From assembly GCF_030124175.1 (NCBI RefSeq), contig NZ_JASKMT010000008.1, forward strand, positions 1 through 64,000: 64,000 nucleotides of DNA, given 5' to 3'. Under the pieces are notes generated by a model. The model saw nothing but the letters and a program-made list of their open reading frames with translations, made no database searches and was not told where the DNA came from. The position numbers and the translations under genes are program-made. Below, piece after piece: positions 1 through 9,461 of this stretch; the first letter of the stretch is position 1, and each line of letters opens with the position of its first letter. The stretch is from Streptomyces sp. 549. GTDB lineage: Bacteria; Actinomycetota; Actinomycetes; Streptomycetales; Streptomycetaceae.

Positions 1-74
1 GCAACGGGTAGGGAGCTTCGTACGTCACGGCCCTACAGCCACCCGATCGGGGCACGATCGGAAGAGCTCAATGG

Positions 75-476
75 GTGGGGCCGTTGGAGGATGAAGGGTA
101 CCGGGTCCACTCGCTGGCTGAAGAGGTCCTCGCGGCGATGGGAGGGCTTTCGGTCGAACCAATCAATCGAGTTGGTCCAAACTTCAGCAATGATGAACCC
201 TTAAAATTCGACCCCATTTTGGCTGGAGCGGGGCAGCGTGCTATGGCCATGGAGGTGGAAGCTGTCCTCGGCGGGAAGTACTTTCCCATCGGTGAGTGGC
301 TCAGCTACTCAAGCGTCTTCATGGAGGCCGGAGGACGGGTGGTTGCTGCTGGCTTGGGCTGGATTCGGGAGCTCGGTACAACCTTTGAAGAGTCATTGGA
401 ACTGGCGATCGGAGCGAATCGCCGCTTGACCTGTCTGCACACTGATCCGGGACTCGCCCCTTGGCCCGCCAACTGA
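75..476 (+). CDS. SUKH-3 family immunity-type protein, 5' end missing
   Basis: SUKH-family proteins are mostly immunity proteins that neutralise polymorphic toxins, or antiviral-type accessory proteins. The visible part has the SUKH-3 layout: a LEDEGYRVH segment, then MGGL, FDP, PIGE near residue 75, and a C-terminal G-T-T-x-E-E-S segment. Homology appears to continue upstream of the GTG at 75: in frame, codons 39-74 read PPDRGTIGRAQW, like the usual GWxPGR...W start of the domain. But that frame has no start codon and is closed by TAG at 9-11. The gene is therefore either truncated or frameshifted, or starts at GTG75 with an incomplete domain. Codon 43 is TTA (201-203), rare in Streptomyces, and AT-rich codons such as AAT, TTA, AAA and ATT set it apart from dnaE next door, which suggests recent transfer. 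No toxin partner is visible. Confidence 0.6.
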   Translation: MGPLEDEGYRVHSLAEEVLAAMGGLSVEPINRVGPNFSNDEPLKFDPILAGAGQRAMAMEVEAVLGGKYFPIGEWLSYSSVFMEAGGRVVAAGLGWIRELGTTFEESLELAIGANRRLTCLHTDPGLAPWPAN

Positions 477-487
477 GATCTTGATTG

Positions 488-690
488 CCTGCGCGGAGGT
501 CGGCGCTGCGGCGGCGGATCGACAGCGAAGGTCCGGTTACGCCCTACCGGCAGCTCGCTGCGATCCTCGACGCGCGGATCGCCCGTGGTGACTGGAAGGT
601 GGACCGCGCCATCCCGTCGGAGGCCCAATGGGCGTGCTCTACTTCGTGCCGCAGCGGGGCTCCTTCGTCGCCCGGGGGCGGCCCGCCCGT
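488..690 (+). pseudogene. GntR-family regulator remnant with internal deletion
   Basis: The first frame encodes PVTPYRQLAAILDARIARG followed by D-W and IPSEAQ, which is the start of a GntR winged-helix DNA-binding domain. Straight after IPSEAQ the similarity shifts by one frame at about 628 and continues as GVLYFVPQRGSFVA, the characteristic end of the same domain (wing and PQRGTFVA motif). About 25-30 residues that would hold the recognition helix are missing, and the two halves are out of frame. This is a broken DNA-binding domain of roughly 60 codons with no effector domain. It sits between the SUKH-3 gene and dnaE, so the whole 1-800 stretch looks like a decaying accessory patch. The second half is in frame with dnaE and could be wrongly joined to it. 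Confidence 0.6.
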
Positions 691-822
691 CCGACGCGCC
701 GGCCCCGGGGCCGGAATCCGGCGAGTCGTGACGGGTGGGCCTGTACGGCCCCGGGGTGTCAGTGGGCGGCCTTAGACTTCGGAGCTGCCCCTGAAGAACT
801 TGCGCCGGAGGTGGCTCAGCCC

Positions 823-3800
823 GTGACCGACAAGCCGTTCACGCATCTGCACGTGCACACTCAGTACTCGCTGCTGGACGGCGCGGCCCGCCTGAAGGAC
901 ATGTTCAACGCGTGCGGCGAGATGGAGATGTCGCACATCGCCATGACGGACCACGGCAACCTGCACGGCGCCTACGACTTCTTCCACCAGGCGCAGGGTG
1001 CGGGCATCGTGCCCATCGTGGGCATCGAGGCCTACCTGGCCCCGGAGTCGCGGCGGTTCACCCGGCCGGTGAAGTGGGGCGCCCCGCACCAGAAGCGGGA
1101 CGACGTCTCCGGTAACGGCGCCTACACCCACATGACCATGTGGGCCCGCAACCGGGACGGGCTGCACAACCTCTTCCGGGCCCAGTCGCGCGCCAGCCTG
1201 GAGGGTTTCTTCCGCAAACCGCGCATGGACCGCGAGCTGCTCGCCGAGTACGCCGACGGCCTGATGGCCACCACCGGCTGCCCCTCCGGTGAGGTTTCCA
1301 CCAAGATCCGGCTCGGCATGATGGACGAGGCGGTGAAGGCGGCCGGGGAGTACCAGGACATCTTCGGCAAGGAGAACTTCTTCGTCGAGTTGATGGACCA
1401 CAACATCGACATCGACCGTCGGGCCCGCGCCGGGCTGGAGGAGATCGCCCGCAAGATCGGCGCGCCCTTCGTCGTCACCAACGACTCGCACTACACCTAC
1501 GAGCACGAGTCGGCGGCGCACGACACCCTGCTGTGCATCCAGACCGGCAGCAACCTCTCCGACCCGGACCGCTTCAGGTTCGACGGCTCTGGCTACTACC
1601 TGAAGTCCGCCGCCCAGATGTACGCGATCGACAACTCCGACGCCTGGCAGGAGGGGTGCCGCAACACCCAGCTGCTGATCGCCGACCGCGTCGACACCGA
1701 GGGCATGTTCAAGCCGCGGAACCTGATGCCGCGCTTCGACGTGCCCGAGGGCTACGACGAGGTCTCCTGGTTCCAGGAGGAGGTCAAGCGGGGCATGGCG
1801 CGCCGCTACCCGAACGGTGTCCCGGAGGACCGCCAGCGGCAGGCCGCCTACGAGATGGGCATCATCATCGAGATGGGGTTCCCCGGCTACTTCCTCGTGG
1901 TCGCCGACTTCATCATGTGGGCCAAGAACAACGGCATCGCGGTCGGCCCCGGCCGAGGGTCCGCAGCCGGTTCGATCGTCGCCTACGCCATGGGCATCAC
2001 CGACCTCGACCCGATCGTGCACGGCCTGATCTTCGAGCGGTTCCTCAACCCCGAGCGCGTCTCCATGCCCGATGTCGACATCGACTTCGACGAGCGCAGG
2101 CGCGGTGAGGTGATCCGCTACGTCACCGAGAAGTACGGCGCGGACAAGGTCGCCATGATCGGCACCTACGGCACGATCAAGGCGAAGAACGCCATCAAGG
2201 ACTCCGCCCGCGTCCTGGGCTACCCGTACGCGGTCGGCGACCGCATCACCAAGGCGATGCCGGCCGACGTGCTCGGCAAGGGCATCCCGCTGTCCGGCAT
2301 CACCGACAAGAGCCACCCCCGCTACGGCGAGGCCGGCGAGATCCGCTCGATGTACGAGAACGAGCCGGACGTCACCAAGGTCATCGACGCCGCGCGCGGA
2401 ATCGAGGGCCTGGTCCGGCAGATGGGCGTGCACGCCGCCGGCGTGATCATGTCCAGCGAACGCCTCATCGACCACGTCCCGGTGTTCTCACCGAAGAACG
2501 ACGGCGTGGTCGTCACCCAGTGGGACTACCCGAGCTGCGAGTCGCTCGGCCTGCTGAAGATGGACTTCCTGGGGCTGCGCAACCTCACGATCATGGACGA
2601 CGCGCAGAAGGCCATCAAGAAGAACAAGGGCGTCGACATCTCGCTGCTCGACCTGCCGCTGGACGACCCCAACACGTACGAGCTGCTGCAGCGCGGCGAC
2701 ACCCTCGGCGTCTTCCAGTTCGACGGCGGCCCCATGCGCTCCCTGCTGCGCATGATGAAGCCCGACAACTTCGAGGACATCTCCGCCGTCTCGGCCCTGT
2801 ACCGGCCGGGCCCGATGGGCATGAACTCGCACATCAACTACGCCCTGCGCAAGAACAAGCAGCAGGAGATCACCCCGATCCACCCGGAGCTGGAGGAACC
2901 GCTCCGCGAGGTCCTGGACATCACCCACGGCCTGATCGTGTACCAGGAGCAGGTGCAGAAGGCCGCCCAGGTGCTCGCCGGCTACACCCTCGGCCAGGCC
3001 GACCTGCTGCGCCGCGCGATGGGCAAGAAGAAGCAGGAGGTCCTGGACAAGGAGTTCGTGCCCTTCCAGGCCGGCATGCGCGAGCGCGGCTACTCCGACG
3101 AGGCGATCAAGGCCGTGTGGGACGTGCTCGTCCCGTTCGCCGGCTACGCCTTCAACAAGGCGCACTCCTCCGCGTACGGTCTGGTCACCTACTGGACGGC
3201 CTACCTCAAGGCCAACTACCCGGCCGAGTACATGTCGGCGCTGCTCACCTCGGTGCGCGACGACAAGGACAAGTCGGCGGTCTACCTCAACGAGTGCCGC
3301 AAGATGGGCATCAAGGTGCTGCCGCCGGACGTCAACGAGTCCGAGGGCAACTTCACGCCGCGCGGTGACGACACGATCGTCTTCGGCCTGACAGCCGTCC
3401 GCAACGTCGGCCAGAACGTCGTGGACTCCATCGTCAAGTGCCGCAAGGCCAAGGGGAAGTACAGCTCCTTCCCCGACTTCCTCGACAAGGTCGAGTCGGT
3501 GGTCTGCAACAAGCGCACCGTCGAGTCGCTGATCAAGGCGGGCGCCTTCGACGCCATGGGCCACACCCGCAAGGGTCTCACCGCCCAGTTCGAGCCGATG
3601 ATCGACAACGTGGTCCAGGTCAAGCGCAAGGAGGCCGAGGGGCAGTTCGACCTCTTCGGCGACCTCGGCGGGGACGACGGCAACGACGGTCCCGGCTTCG
3701 GCCTGGACGTCGAGTTCTCCGACATCGAGTGGGAGAAGTCCTACCTGCTGGCGCAGGAGCGGGAGATGCTCGGCCTCTACGTCTCCGACCACCCGCTGTT

Positions 3801-4365
3801 CGGCATCGAGCACGTGCTCGGCGAGAAGGCCGACGCGGCGATCTCGCAGCTCACCGGTGGCGACTACTCCGACGGCTCCATCGTGACCATCGGCGGCATC
3901 ATCTCCGGCCTCCAGCGCAAGATGACCAAGCAGGGCAACGCGTGGGCGATCGCCACCGTGGAGGACCTGGCCGGATCACTGGACTGCATGTTCTTCCCCG
4001 CCACCTACCAACTGGTCTCCACGCAGCTGGTGGAGGACGTGGTGGTCTTCGTCAAGGGCCGCCTCGACAAGCGGGAGGACGTGCCCCGGCTGGTCGCGAT
4101 GGAGCTGATGGTCCCCGACCTCAGCGAGGCGTCGGCCAACGCGCCGGTGACGATCACCATTCCGTCCGCCAAGGTCACACCGCCGCTGGTGGAGAAGCTC
4201 GGCGAGGTGCTGTCCCACCACCGTGGCGCAACCGAGGTGCGGGTCAAGCTCCAGGGCGCACGCAAGACGACGGTGCTGCGTCTGGACCGGCACCGGGTGA
4301 CGAACGACCCGGCGCTGTTCGGCGACCTGAAGGCGCTGCTCGGCCCGTCCTGCCTCGCCGGCTGA
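823..4365 (+). CDS. dnaE: DNA polymerase III subunit alpha (DnaE)
   Basis: Catalytic subunit of the replicative DNA polymerase; it extends DNA 5' to 3' within the holoenzyme, where the sliding clamp tethers it. The protein is 1180 aa, normal for actinobacterial DnaE1. The N-terminal PHP domain starts at once (HLHVHTQYSLLDGAARL, residues 8-24). The palm carries two catalytic aspartates in PDVDIDFD near residues 416-423, and the YQEQ and RRAMGKKK segments lie near 706-735. A C-terminal OB-fold follows around residues 1020-1090. The reading frame stays open upstream to 628, but residues there belong to the GntR remnant. I chose GTG823 because GGAGG at 806-810 precedes it and the PHP domain begins right after it; GTG811 is the alternative. 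A strong hairpin terminator follows at 4410. Confidence 0.97.
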   Translation: MTDKPFTHLHVHTQYSLLDGAARLKDMFNACGEMEMSHIAMTDHGNLHGAYDFFHQAQGAGIVPIVGIEAYLAPESRRFTRPVKWGAPHQKRDDVSGNGAYTHMTMWARNRDGLHNLFRAQSRASLEGFFRKPRMDRELLAEYADGLMATTGCPSGEVSTKIRLGMMDEAVKAAGEYQDIFGKENFFVELMDHNIDIDRRARAGLEEIARKIGAPFVVTNDSHYTYEHESAAHDTLLCIQTGSNLSDPDRFRFDGSGYYLKSAAQMYAIDNSDAWQEGCRNTQLLIADRVDTEGMFKPRNLMPRFDVPEGYDEVSWFQEEVKRGMARRYPNGVPEDRQRQAAYEMGIIIEMGFPGYFLVVADFIMWAKNNGIAVGPGRGSAAGSIVAYAMGITDLDPIVHGLIFERFLNPERVSMPDVDIDFDERRRGEVIRYVTEKYGADKVAMIGTYGTIKAKNAIKDSARVLGYPYAVGDRITKAMPADVLGKGIPLSGITDKSHPRYGEAGEIRSMYENEPDVTKVIDAARGIEGLVRQMGVHAAGVIMSSERLIDHVPVFSPKNDGVVVTQWDYPSCESLGLLKMDFLGLRNLTIMDDAQKAIKKNKGVDISLLDLPLDDPNTYELLQRGDTLGVFQFDGGPMRSLLRMMKPDNFEDISAVSALYRPGPMGMNSHINYALRKNKQQEITPIHPELEEPLREVLDITHGLIVYQEQVQKAAQVLAGYTLGQADLLRRAMGKKKQEVLDKEFVPFQAGMRERGYSDEAIKAVWDVLVPFAGYAFNKAHSSAYGLVTYWTAYLKANYPAEYMSALLTSVRDDKDKSAVYLNECRKMGIKVLPPDVNESEGNFTPRGDDTIVFGLTAVRNVGQNVVDSIVKCRKAKGKYSSFPDFLDKVESVVCNKRTVESLIKAGAFDAMGHTRKGLTAQFEPMIDNVVQVKRKEAEGQFDLFGDLGGDDGNDGPGFGLDVEFSDIEWEKSYLLAQEREMLGLYVSDHPLFGIEHVLGEKADAAISQLTGGDYSDGSIVTIGGIISGLQRKMTKQGNAWAIATVEDLAGSLDCMFFPATYQLVSTQLVEDVVVFVKGRLDKREDVPRLVAMELMVPDLSEASANAPVTITIPSAKVTPPLVEKLGEVLSHHRGATEVRVKLQGARKTTVLRLDRHRVTNDPALFGDLKALLGPSCLAG

Positions 4366-4409
4366 CCCCCGTCCGTCTGCTCGCCCCGCGCCAGCTTGCC
4401 TGCCTGCTC

Positions 4410-4444
4410 GTCCGCCCGCCTGCCGCGACGGCAGGCGGGCGGAC
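4410..4444. terminator. Hairpin terminator between dnaE and a convergent gene
   Basis: Perfect 15-bp inverted repeat (4410-4424 with 4430-4444) around a 5-nt GCGAC loop, 45 bp after the dnaE stop and 57 bp from the stop of the convergent small gene. There is no U-tract, as is common in Streptomyces. It could serve both strands. Confidence 0.8.
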
Positions 4445-4501
4445 GGCACCCGAAAGAGGTCGGGCGCCGTCGCGGAGCGTCGGTGACGTGGCTCCGCGAA
4501 G

Positions 4502-4663
4502 TCAGTTGTGGCCGAAGCGCTTCGCCTGGTGCTTGCGCTCCATCTTCGGGTTCGCCCCGCTCGGCGCGACCTGCTCGGTGGTGCCCTTCGCCGGCTCGCG
4601 TGCGGGATCGGTCGCGGTACGCGACTGCGGTTCACGGCGATCCCGGCTCTTGTTCTTGCCCAT
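4502..4663 (-). CDS. Small conserved hypothetical protein, 53 aa, basic and disordered
   Basis: A 53-residue hydrophilic protein beginning MGKNKSRDR and ending MERKHQAKRFGHN, very rich in Lys, Arg, Gln and Pro, with no membrane segment or known domain. The start is well supported: GGAGG lies 7 nt upstream of the ATG at 4663-4661. The frame is open further upstream to 4741, but that part has no ribosome-binding site. Short proteins with this MGKNKSRDR start recur in streptomycetes as far as I remember; the function is unknown. The Lys/Arg clusters would suit nucleic-acid or ribosome binding, which is only inference. It is convergent with dnaE and divergent from the NYN gene. Confidence 0.75.
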   Translation of the reverse strand: MGKNKSRDRREPQSRTATDPAREPAKGTTEQVAPSGANPKMERKHQAKRFGHN

Positions 4664-4898
4664 GGTGACCTCCTGCGGTCCTTGGGAACGGTGGGCCGTC
4701 CTCACGTTCGCACGCCCCCACATACTTCGCATGTCGGGCAATTACCCTGCGTGGTCGCGAGTTGGCCGCCCCTCCGGTCCCACCGGCGGTCTTTCGCCAC
4801 GCCGAAGATCGAGTTCACACTGATAACCCCCCTGCGGTCGGGCAGACTCGAGAGAAACACGCCGTTACCCGAATCCGTACGACGAGAGTGGGTGGACC

Positions 4899-6113
4899 GT
4901 GGACCGCTGCGTCGTCCTCGTGGACGCCGGTTACCTCCTGGGTGCCGCCGCCAGCCTGCTCGCCGGTGAGCCCACCCGCTCCCGGATCACCGTCGACCAC
5001 ACTCTGCTCATCCAGGGCCTGCGCGAACGCGCCGAAGCGGACACCGGATGCAGCCTGCTGCGCATCTACTGGTTCGACGGCGCGCCCGACCGGGTGCCGC
5101 AGCCCGAGCACCGGCGGCTGCGCGTGATGCCGCGCGTGACGGTGCGGCTGGGCGCGCTCACCCGGAGTGATGGCCGCTGGGCGCAGAAGGGCGTCGACGC
5201 GGCCATGCACGCCGAACTGACGGAACTGGCCCGCAACCGCGCCTGCGCCGACATCGTGCTGGTCACCGGCGACGGCGACCTGCTGCCGGGACTGATGTCG
5301 GCGAAGGAGCACGGCGTCGCCGTCCACCTGTGGGCCGTGCAGGCCGCCGACGGCGACTACAACCAGTCCGAGGACCTGGTGGCCGAGGCCGACGAGCGCC
5401 GCGTGCTGGACCGCACCTGGATCACCCGCGCGGTCCGCGCCAAGGACCTCAGCGGCGCCTGTCCGCCCCAGCAGCCGCCGCGGCCCGACATCGCGGCCAT
5501 CCTGTCCGCGCCCCTGCCCGAGCCCGCCGCCGGACCGAAGAACGGCTCACCCGCCGCCGACGAGGCGCCGCCCGCCGAGCAGCCGTCCGGCCAACGGGAG
5601 CGGCCCGCAGCCGAGACCAAGGGCGTGCCGGCCGTGCCCACGCCGAAGGACCTGGCGGGTCTGGGCCGCCCGCCGTCCCAGCCGGCGCCGACCGCCGCGA
5701 CCCTGCGCTGGTCCTCCGACAAGGGCTGGGTCGACCGCGGTGCCCCCGGCGAGCCGCCGGAGGCCGCGAACCTGCCCACCCTGGCCCAGCTCACCACGGC
5801 CGAGCAGCGCTGGGCCGACCGCGAGGAGGACATCACCGCCGTCAGTGGCGACCCCTTCGAGGTCGGGCAGGTCTTCGCCCGCCGCTGGATGGCGCGGCTG
5901 TCGGCGTCCGTCCACCTCCAGCACCTCACCACGCAGTACCCGCGCATCCCGCACCGCATCGACGGCGAGCTGCTGCGCTACGCCGCCCGCTTCGGGCTGC
6001 TCGCGCACAAGGACGACCAGATCGACGAGCACGACCGGTACGCGATCCGCGCCGGCTTCTGGCGCGAGGTCGACCCGCACGCCAGCTCCGAACCCGCCAC
6101 CGCGGGGGAGTAG
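4899..6113 (+). CDS. NYN-domain protein (PIN-like putative ribonuclease)
   Basis: 404 aa. Residues 1-170 form an NYN domain, a PIN-like nuclease fold usually tied to RNA processing. The expected acidic residues are present: D9 in VLVDAGYL, the Asp in YWFDGAP, the Asp of KGVDAAM near residue 107, and VTGDGDLLP near 126-134. A Pro/Ala-rich linker covers about residues 185-275. A conserved C-terminal segment (about 290-400; TTAEQRWADREEDI and RIPHRIDGELLRYAARFGLL) is probably helical and may bind nucleic acid or a partner. GTG4899 was chosen because VVLVDAGYLL must be near the N-terminus. The upstream 235 bp is a divergent promoter region shared with the 53-aa gene; I see no clear operator in it. 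The substrate is unknown. Confidence 0.85.
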   Translation: MDRCVVLVDAGYLLGAAASLLAGEPTRSRITVDHTLLIQGLRERAEADTGCSLLRIYWFDGAPDRVPQPEHRRLRVMPRVTVRLGALTRSDGRWAQKGVDAAMHAELTELARNRACADIVLVTGDGDLLPGLMSAKEHGVAVHLWAVQAADGDYNQSEDLVAEADERRVLDRTWITRAVRAKDLSGACPPQQPPRPDIAAILSAPLPEPAAGPKNGSPAADEAPPAEQPSGQRERPAAETKGVPAVPTPKDLAGLGRPPSQPAPTAATLRWSSDKGWVDRGAPGEPPEAANLPTLAQLTTAEQRWADREEDITAVSGDPFEVGQVFARRWMARLSASVHLQHLTTQYPRIPHRIDGELLRYAARFGLLAHKDDQIDEHDRYAIRAGFWREVDPHASSEPATAGE

Positions 6114-6221
6114 CCACCCTCCCGCGCCCCTCGGGCCTCCCCGCTTGCGGAATGCCGCCGCCCCCGCAGCCCGGAGGGGGCCGATTCCCGGGTGGGTGAC
6201 CGGGCCCGGGTGCGGGGCGCG

Positions 6222-6227
6222 TACCCT
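6222..6227 (+). promoter_or_regulatory. Probable -10 element (TACCCT) for a leaderless ABC ATPase mRNA
   Basis: TACCCT fits TAnnnT and ends 8 nt before the GTG start at 6236, so transcription would begin at or beside the start codon. There is no ribosome-binding site in this gap. The -35 region is not clear. Confidence 0.45.
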
Positions 6228-6235
6228 CGTAGCTC

Positions 6236-7245
<1,010 letters not shown>

Positions 7246-7249
<4 letters not shown>

Positions 7250-8082
7250 GCGCACTCTCCGCAGAGGTGACGGCGCCCCGCGCCGGCTCGGCGGCGGCGG
7301 AGCACGCCTCAGCCGGTGCGGCGGCCGAGCTGGCGCCGCGCGCCCGGCTGTGGCCGGCGCTGAGCGCGGTCTACCGGGCCCAGCTGTCGCGCGCCCGGGT
7401 CGCCCGCATCCCGCTGCTGTTCGTCGCCACCTTCCAGTCCGTCGGGATCATGGTGCTGATGCGCGGGGTCGTGGAGTCCGGCCCCGGCGAGGCGGCCCGA
7501 GCCGTGGTCGCCGGATCCAGCGTGCTGGTGGTGGCGTTCGTCGCGCTGAACCTGCTCGCCCAGTACTTCGGGCAGCTCCGGGCCTCCGGCGGCCTCGACC
7601 ACTACGCCACCCTGCCGGTGCCGCCCGCCGCCGTCGTGCTGGGTGCGGCGGGCGCCTACGCCTCGTTCACCGTGCCCGGTGTGCTCGTCACCGCCGTCAT
7701 CGGCAGCTGGCTGTTCCAGCTGCCGATGGGCGGCCTGTGGGTGCTGGTCGCCGTGGTGCCGCTGGCGGGCGCCGCGCTGGCCGGGCTGGGCGCGGCGCTG
7801 GGCCTGCTCGCGCCGCGGCAGGAACTGGCGACGCTGTGCGGGCAGCTCGGCATGTCCGCCGCGCTGCTGCTGGGCGTGCTGCCGGCTGGGCCGATGCCGC
7901 AGCTGCTCCAGTGGGCCCGCGACCTGCTGCCGTCCACCTACGGTGTCGAAGCCCTCGCCGAGGCGTTCAAACCGTCGCCGAACTGGGCCCAGGTGGCCTT
8001 TGACCTGGGGATCTGTGCGGCGGTCGGCGTGGTCGCGCTGATGCTGGCGACCTGGGCCTACCGGCGGGCGGCCTCGCGGTGA
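7246..8082 (+). CDS. ABC-2 type permease, DrrB-like
   Basis: 278-aa membrane subunit that pairs with the preceding ATPase; its GTG start overlaps the ATPase stop (GTGA). After a roughly 50-residue cytoplasmic Ala-rich tail there are about six hydrophobic segments: PLLFVATFQSVGIMVLM, a following VVAGSSVLVVAFVALNLLA, the AAVVLGAAGAYASF region, the GLWVLVAVVPLAGAALAGLG region, an ALLLGVLP segment, and the C-terminal LGICAAVGVVALMLATW. This matches the ABC-2 membrane fold, including the amphipathic QLLQWARDLLPSTYGVEAL loop before the last helix. The exported substrate is unknown. Confidence 0.88.
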
Positions 8083-8140
8083 TCGGCCGGACGGACGTAC
8101 CCGCCTCCGAACAGCCGAGCGGGCCTGGCACGATGGCGTG

Positions 8141-8881
8141 GTGACCGTTCCCACACCGCCCTCCCCGCAGCACGGCCGCTCCCCGCACGACCCGTCCCGG
8201 CAGGGGTCCGGGCAGTCCGGCACCTCCCCGTCCGGTGCTGCCGCGCGGGGCGACGCGCACGCGGGCCCCTACGACCCCTGGGCCGCGCCGCCGTCGGACG
8301 CGAAGGCGGACCCGCTGCCGGATGAGGAAGCGGGCGGTGCACTGTCGGGCCGTGCGGAGATCAGGGACCTGCTGCTGGTCCTGGTGGCGCTGACGCTGGC
8401 CGGCGGGCTGCTGGGCCTGCTGTGGTGGCGGCTGGCGCCGCCCGTGGAGTACATCTCGGACGGTGCGAACGCGCTGCTGCGCAACACCGAGGCGGAGGAC
8501 ACCTTCGCGGTCGACGGCACGTTCGCCCTGCTGGCGCTGGGCTTGGGCGTGCTGAGCGGGCTGGTCGCCTTCCTGGTGCGCCGCAGCGGCGGTGTCGGCC
8601 TGGTCCTCGGTCTGGCGGTGGGCGCGGTGCTCGGCTCAGTCGCCGGCTGGCGGCTCGGTGTGCTGCTCGGCCCCGGACAGGACCTCGCCGCACGGGCCGT
8701 CGAGGCGGGCCGCGGCGGCACGTTCGACGCGCCGCTGCAACTGGGGTCCGTGGTGGTCCTGCTGGCCTGGCCGCTGGCCGCAGTCGCCACCCACCTGCTG
8801 CTGCTGGGTTTCCTCGGCCCGCGCGACCCCGAGCCGCAGCCCGAGCCCTTCCCGCAGTGGGCCCCACCGCCGCGGGCCTGA
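8141..8881 (+). CDS. Four-helix membrane protein, DUF2567-like
   Basis: About 246 aa. A Pro/Gly/Asp-rich cytoplasmic N-terminus (residues 1-68) precedes four hydrophobic segments (LLLVLVALTLAGGLLGLLWW; FALLALGLGVLSGLVAFLV; VGLVLGLAVGAVLGSVAGW; VVVLLAWPLAAVATHLLLLG) and a short tail ending GPRDPEP. The pattern matches the actinobacterial DUF2567 family as I remember it; no function is known. GTG8141 is preferred over GTG8138 because a CACGAT element ends exactly 6 nt before it, the spacing seen for other leaderless genes here. The gene follows the ABC exporter by 58 bp and may or may not be functionally tied to it. Confidence 0.75.
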   Translation: MTVPTPPSPQHGRSPHDPSRQGSGQSGTSPSGAAARGDAHAGPYDPWAAPPSDAKADPLPDEEAGGALSGRAEIRDLLLVLVALTLAGGLLGLLWWRLAPPVEYISDGANALLRNTEAEDTFAVDGTFALLALGLGVLSGLVAFLVRRSGGVGLVLGLAVGAVLGSVAGWRLGVLLGPGQDLAARAVEAGRGGTFDAPLQLGSVVVLLAWPLAAVATHLLLLGFLGPRDPEPQPEPFPQWAPPPRA

Positions 8882-8923
8882 GCCCGGGACGGCTCGCGGG
8901 GCGGCGTCCTGACGGGGACGTCC

Positions 8924-9445
8924 CTACGGGCGGGCGATCGGCGCCGTGCGGGCGCCGGTGAGTGCGACCAGGTCCGACGGCGCCAGTTCGATCTCCAGGC
9001 CGCGCCGGCCCGCCGAGACGCAGACCGTGGTGTGCCCGGCGGCGGAGGTGTCCACCACCGTCGCCAGCCGCTTGCGCTGGCCCAGCGGCGAGATGCCGCC
9101 GCGTACGTAGCCCGTGGTGCGCTCGGCGAGCGCGGGGTCGGCCATCGCGGCCCGCTTGCCGCCGACGGCGGCGGCCAGCGCCTTGAGGTCCAGCGATCCG
9201 GAGACGGGCACCACCGCGACCGTCAGCGTGCCGTCCACGTCGGCGACCAGGGTCTTGAACACCCTCTCCGCCGGTACGCCCAGTGCCGCCGCGGCCTCCT
9301 CGCCGTAGGAGCCGGACGCCGGATCGTGCTCGTAGGCGTGCACCTGGAAGTCGACGTCGGCCCCGCTCAGCGCGACGGTGGCGGGCGTACCGCCCTGCTG
9401 GGCGTTCTTGCTGCGGTTGCTGCGGTTGCTGCGGGTCCTTGCCAC
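8924..9445 (-). CDS. ybaK: Cys-tRNA(Pro) deacylase, YbaK/EbsC family
   Basis: 173-aa aminoacyl-tRNA trans-editing enzyme that hydrolyses tRNA-Pro mischarged with cysteine. The YbaK fold is recognised from FKTLVADVDGTLTVAVVPVSG (about 63-83, quoted in part), LKALAAAVGGKRAAMAD with the conserved Lys, and the GGISPLGQRKRL block near 113-124. An Asn/Lys/Gln-rich N-terminal tail of about 20 residues precedes the domain. The start is GTG at 9445. It lies 16 bp after the LON-domain gene on the same strand and may be cotranscribed with it. Confidence 0.9.
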   Translation of the reverse strand: MARTRSNRSNRSKNAQQGGTPATVALSGADVDFQVHAYEHDPASGSYGEEAAAALGVPAERVFKTLVADVDGTLTVAVVPVSGSLDLKALAAAVGGKRAAMADPALAERTTGYVRGGISPLGQRKRLATVVDTSAAGHTTVCVSAGRRGLEIELAPSDLVALTGARTAPIARP

Positions 9446-9461
9446 GTCGGACGCCTCGCGA

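Noticed and set aside
772-3813. Long minus-strand frames opposite dnaE
   Set aside because: Composition (His/Asp/Val/Gly-rich) and position mark them as shadows of dnaE.
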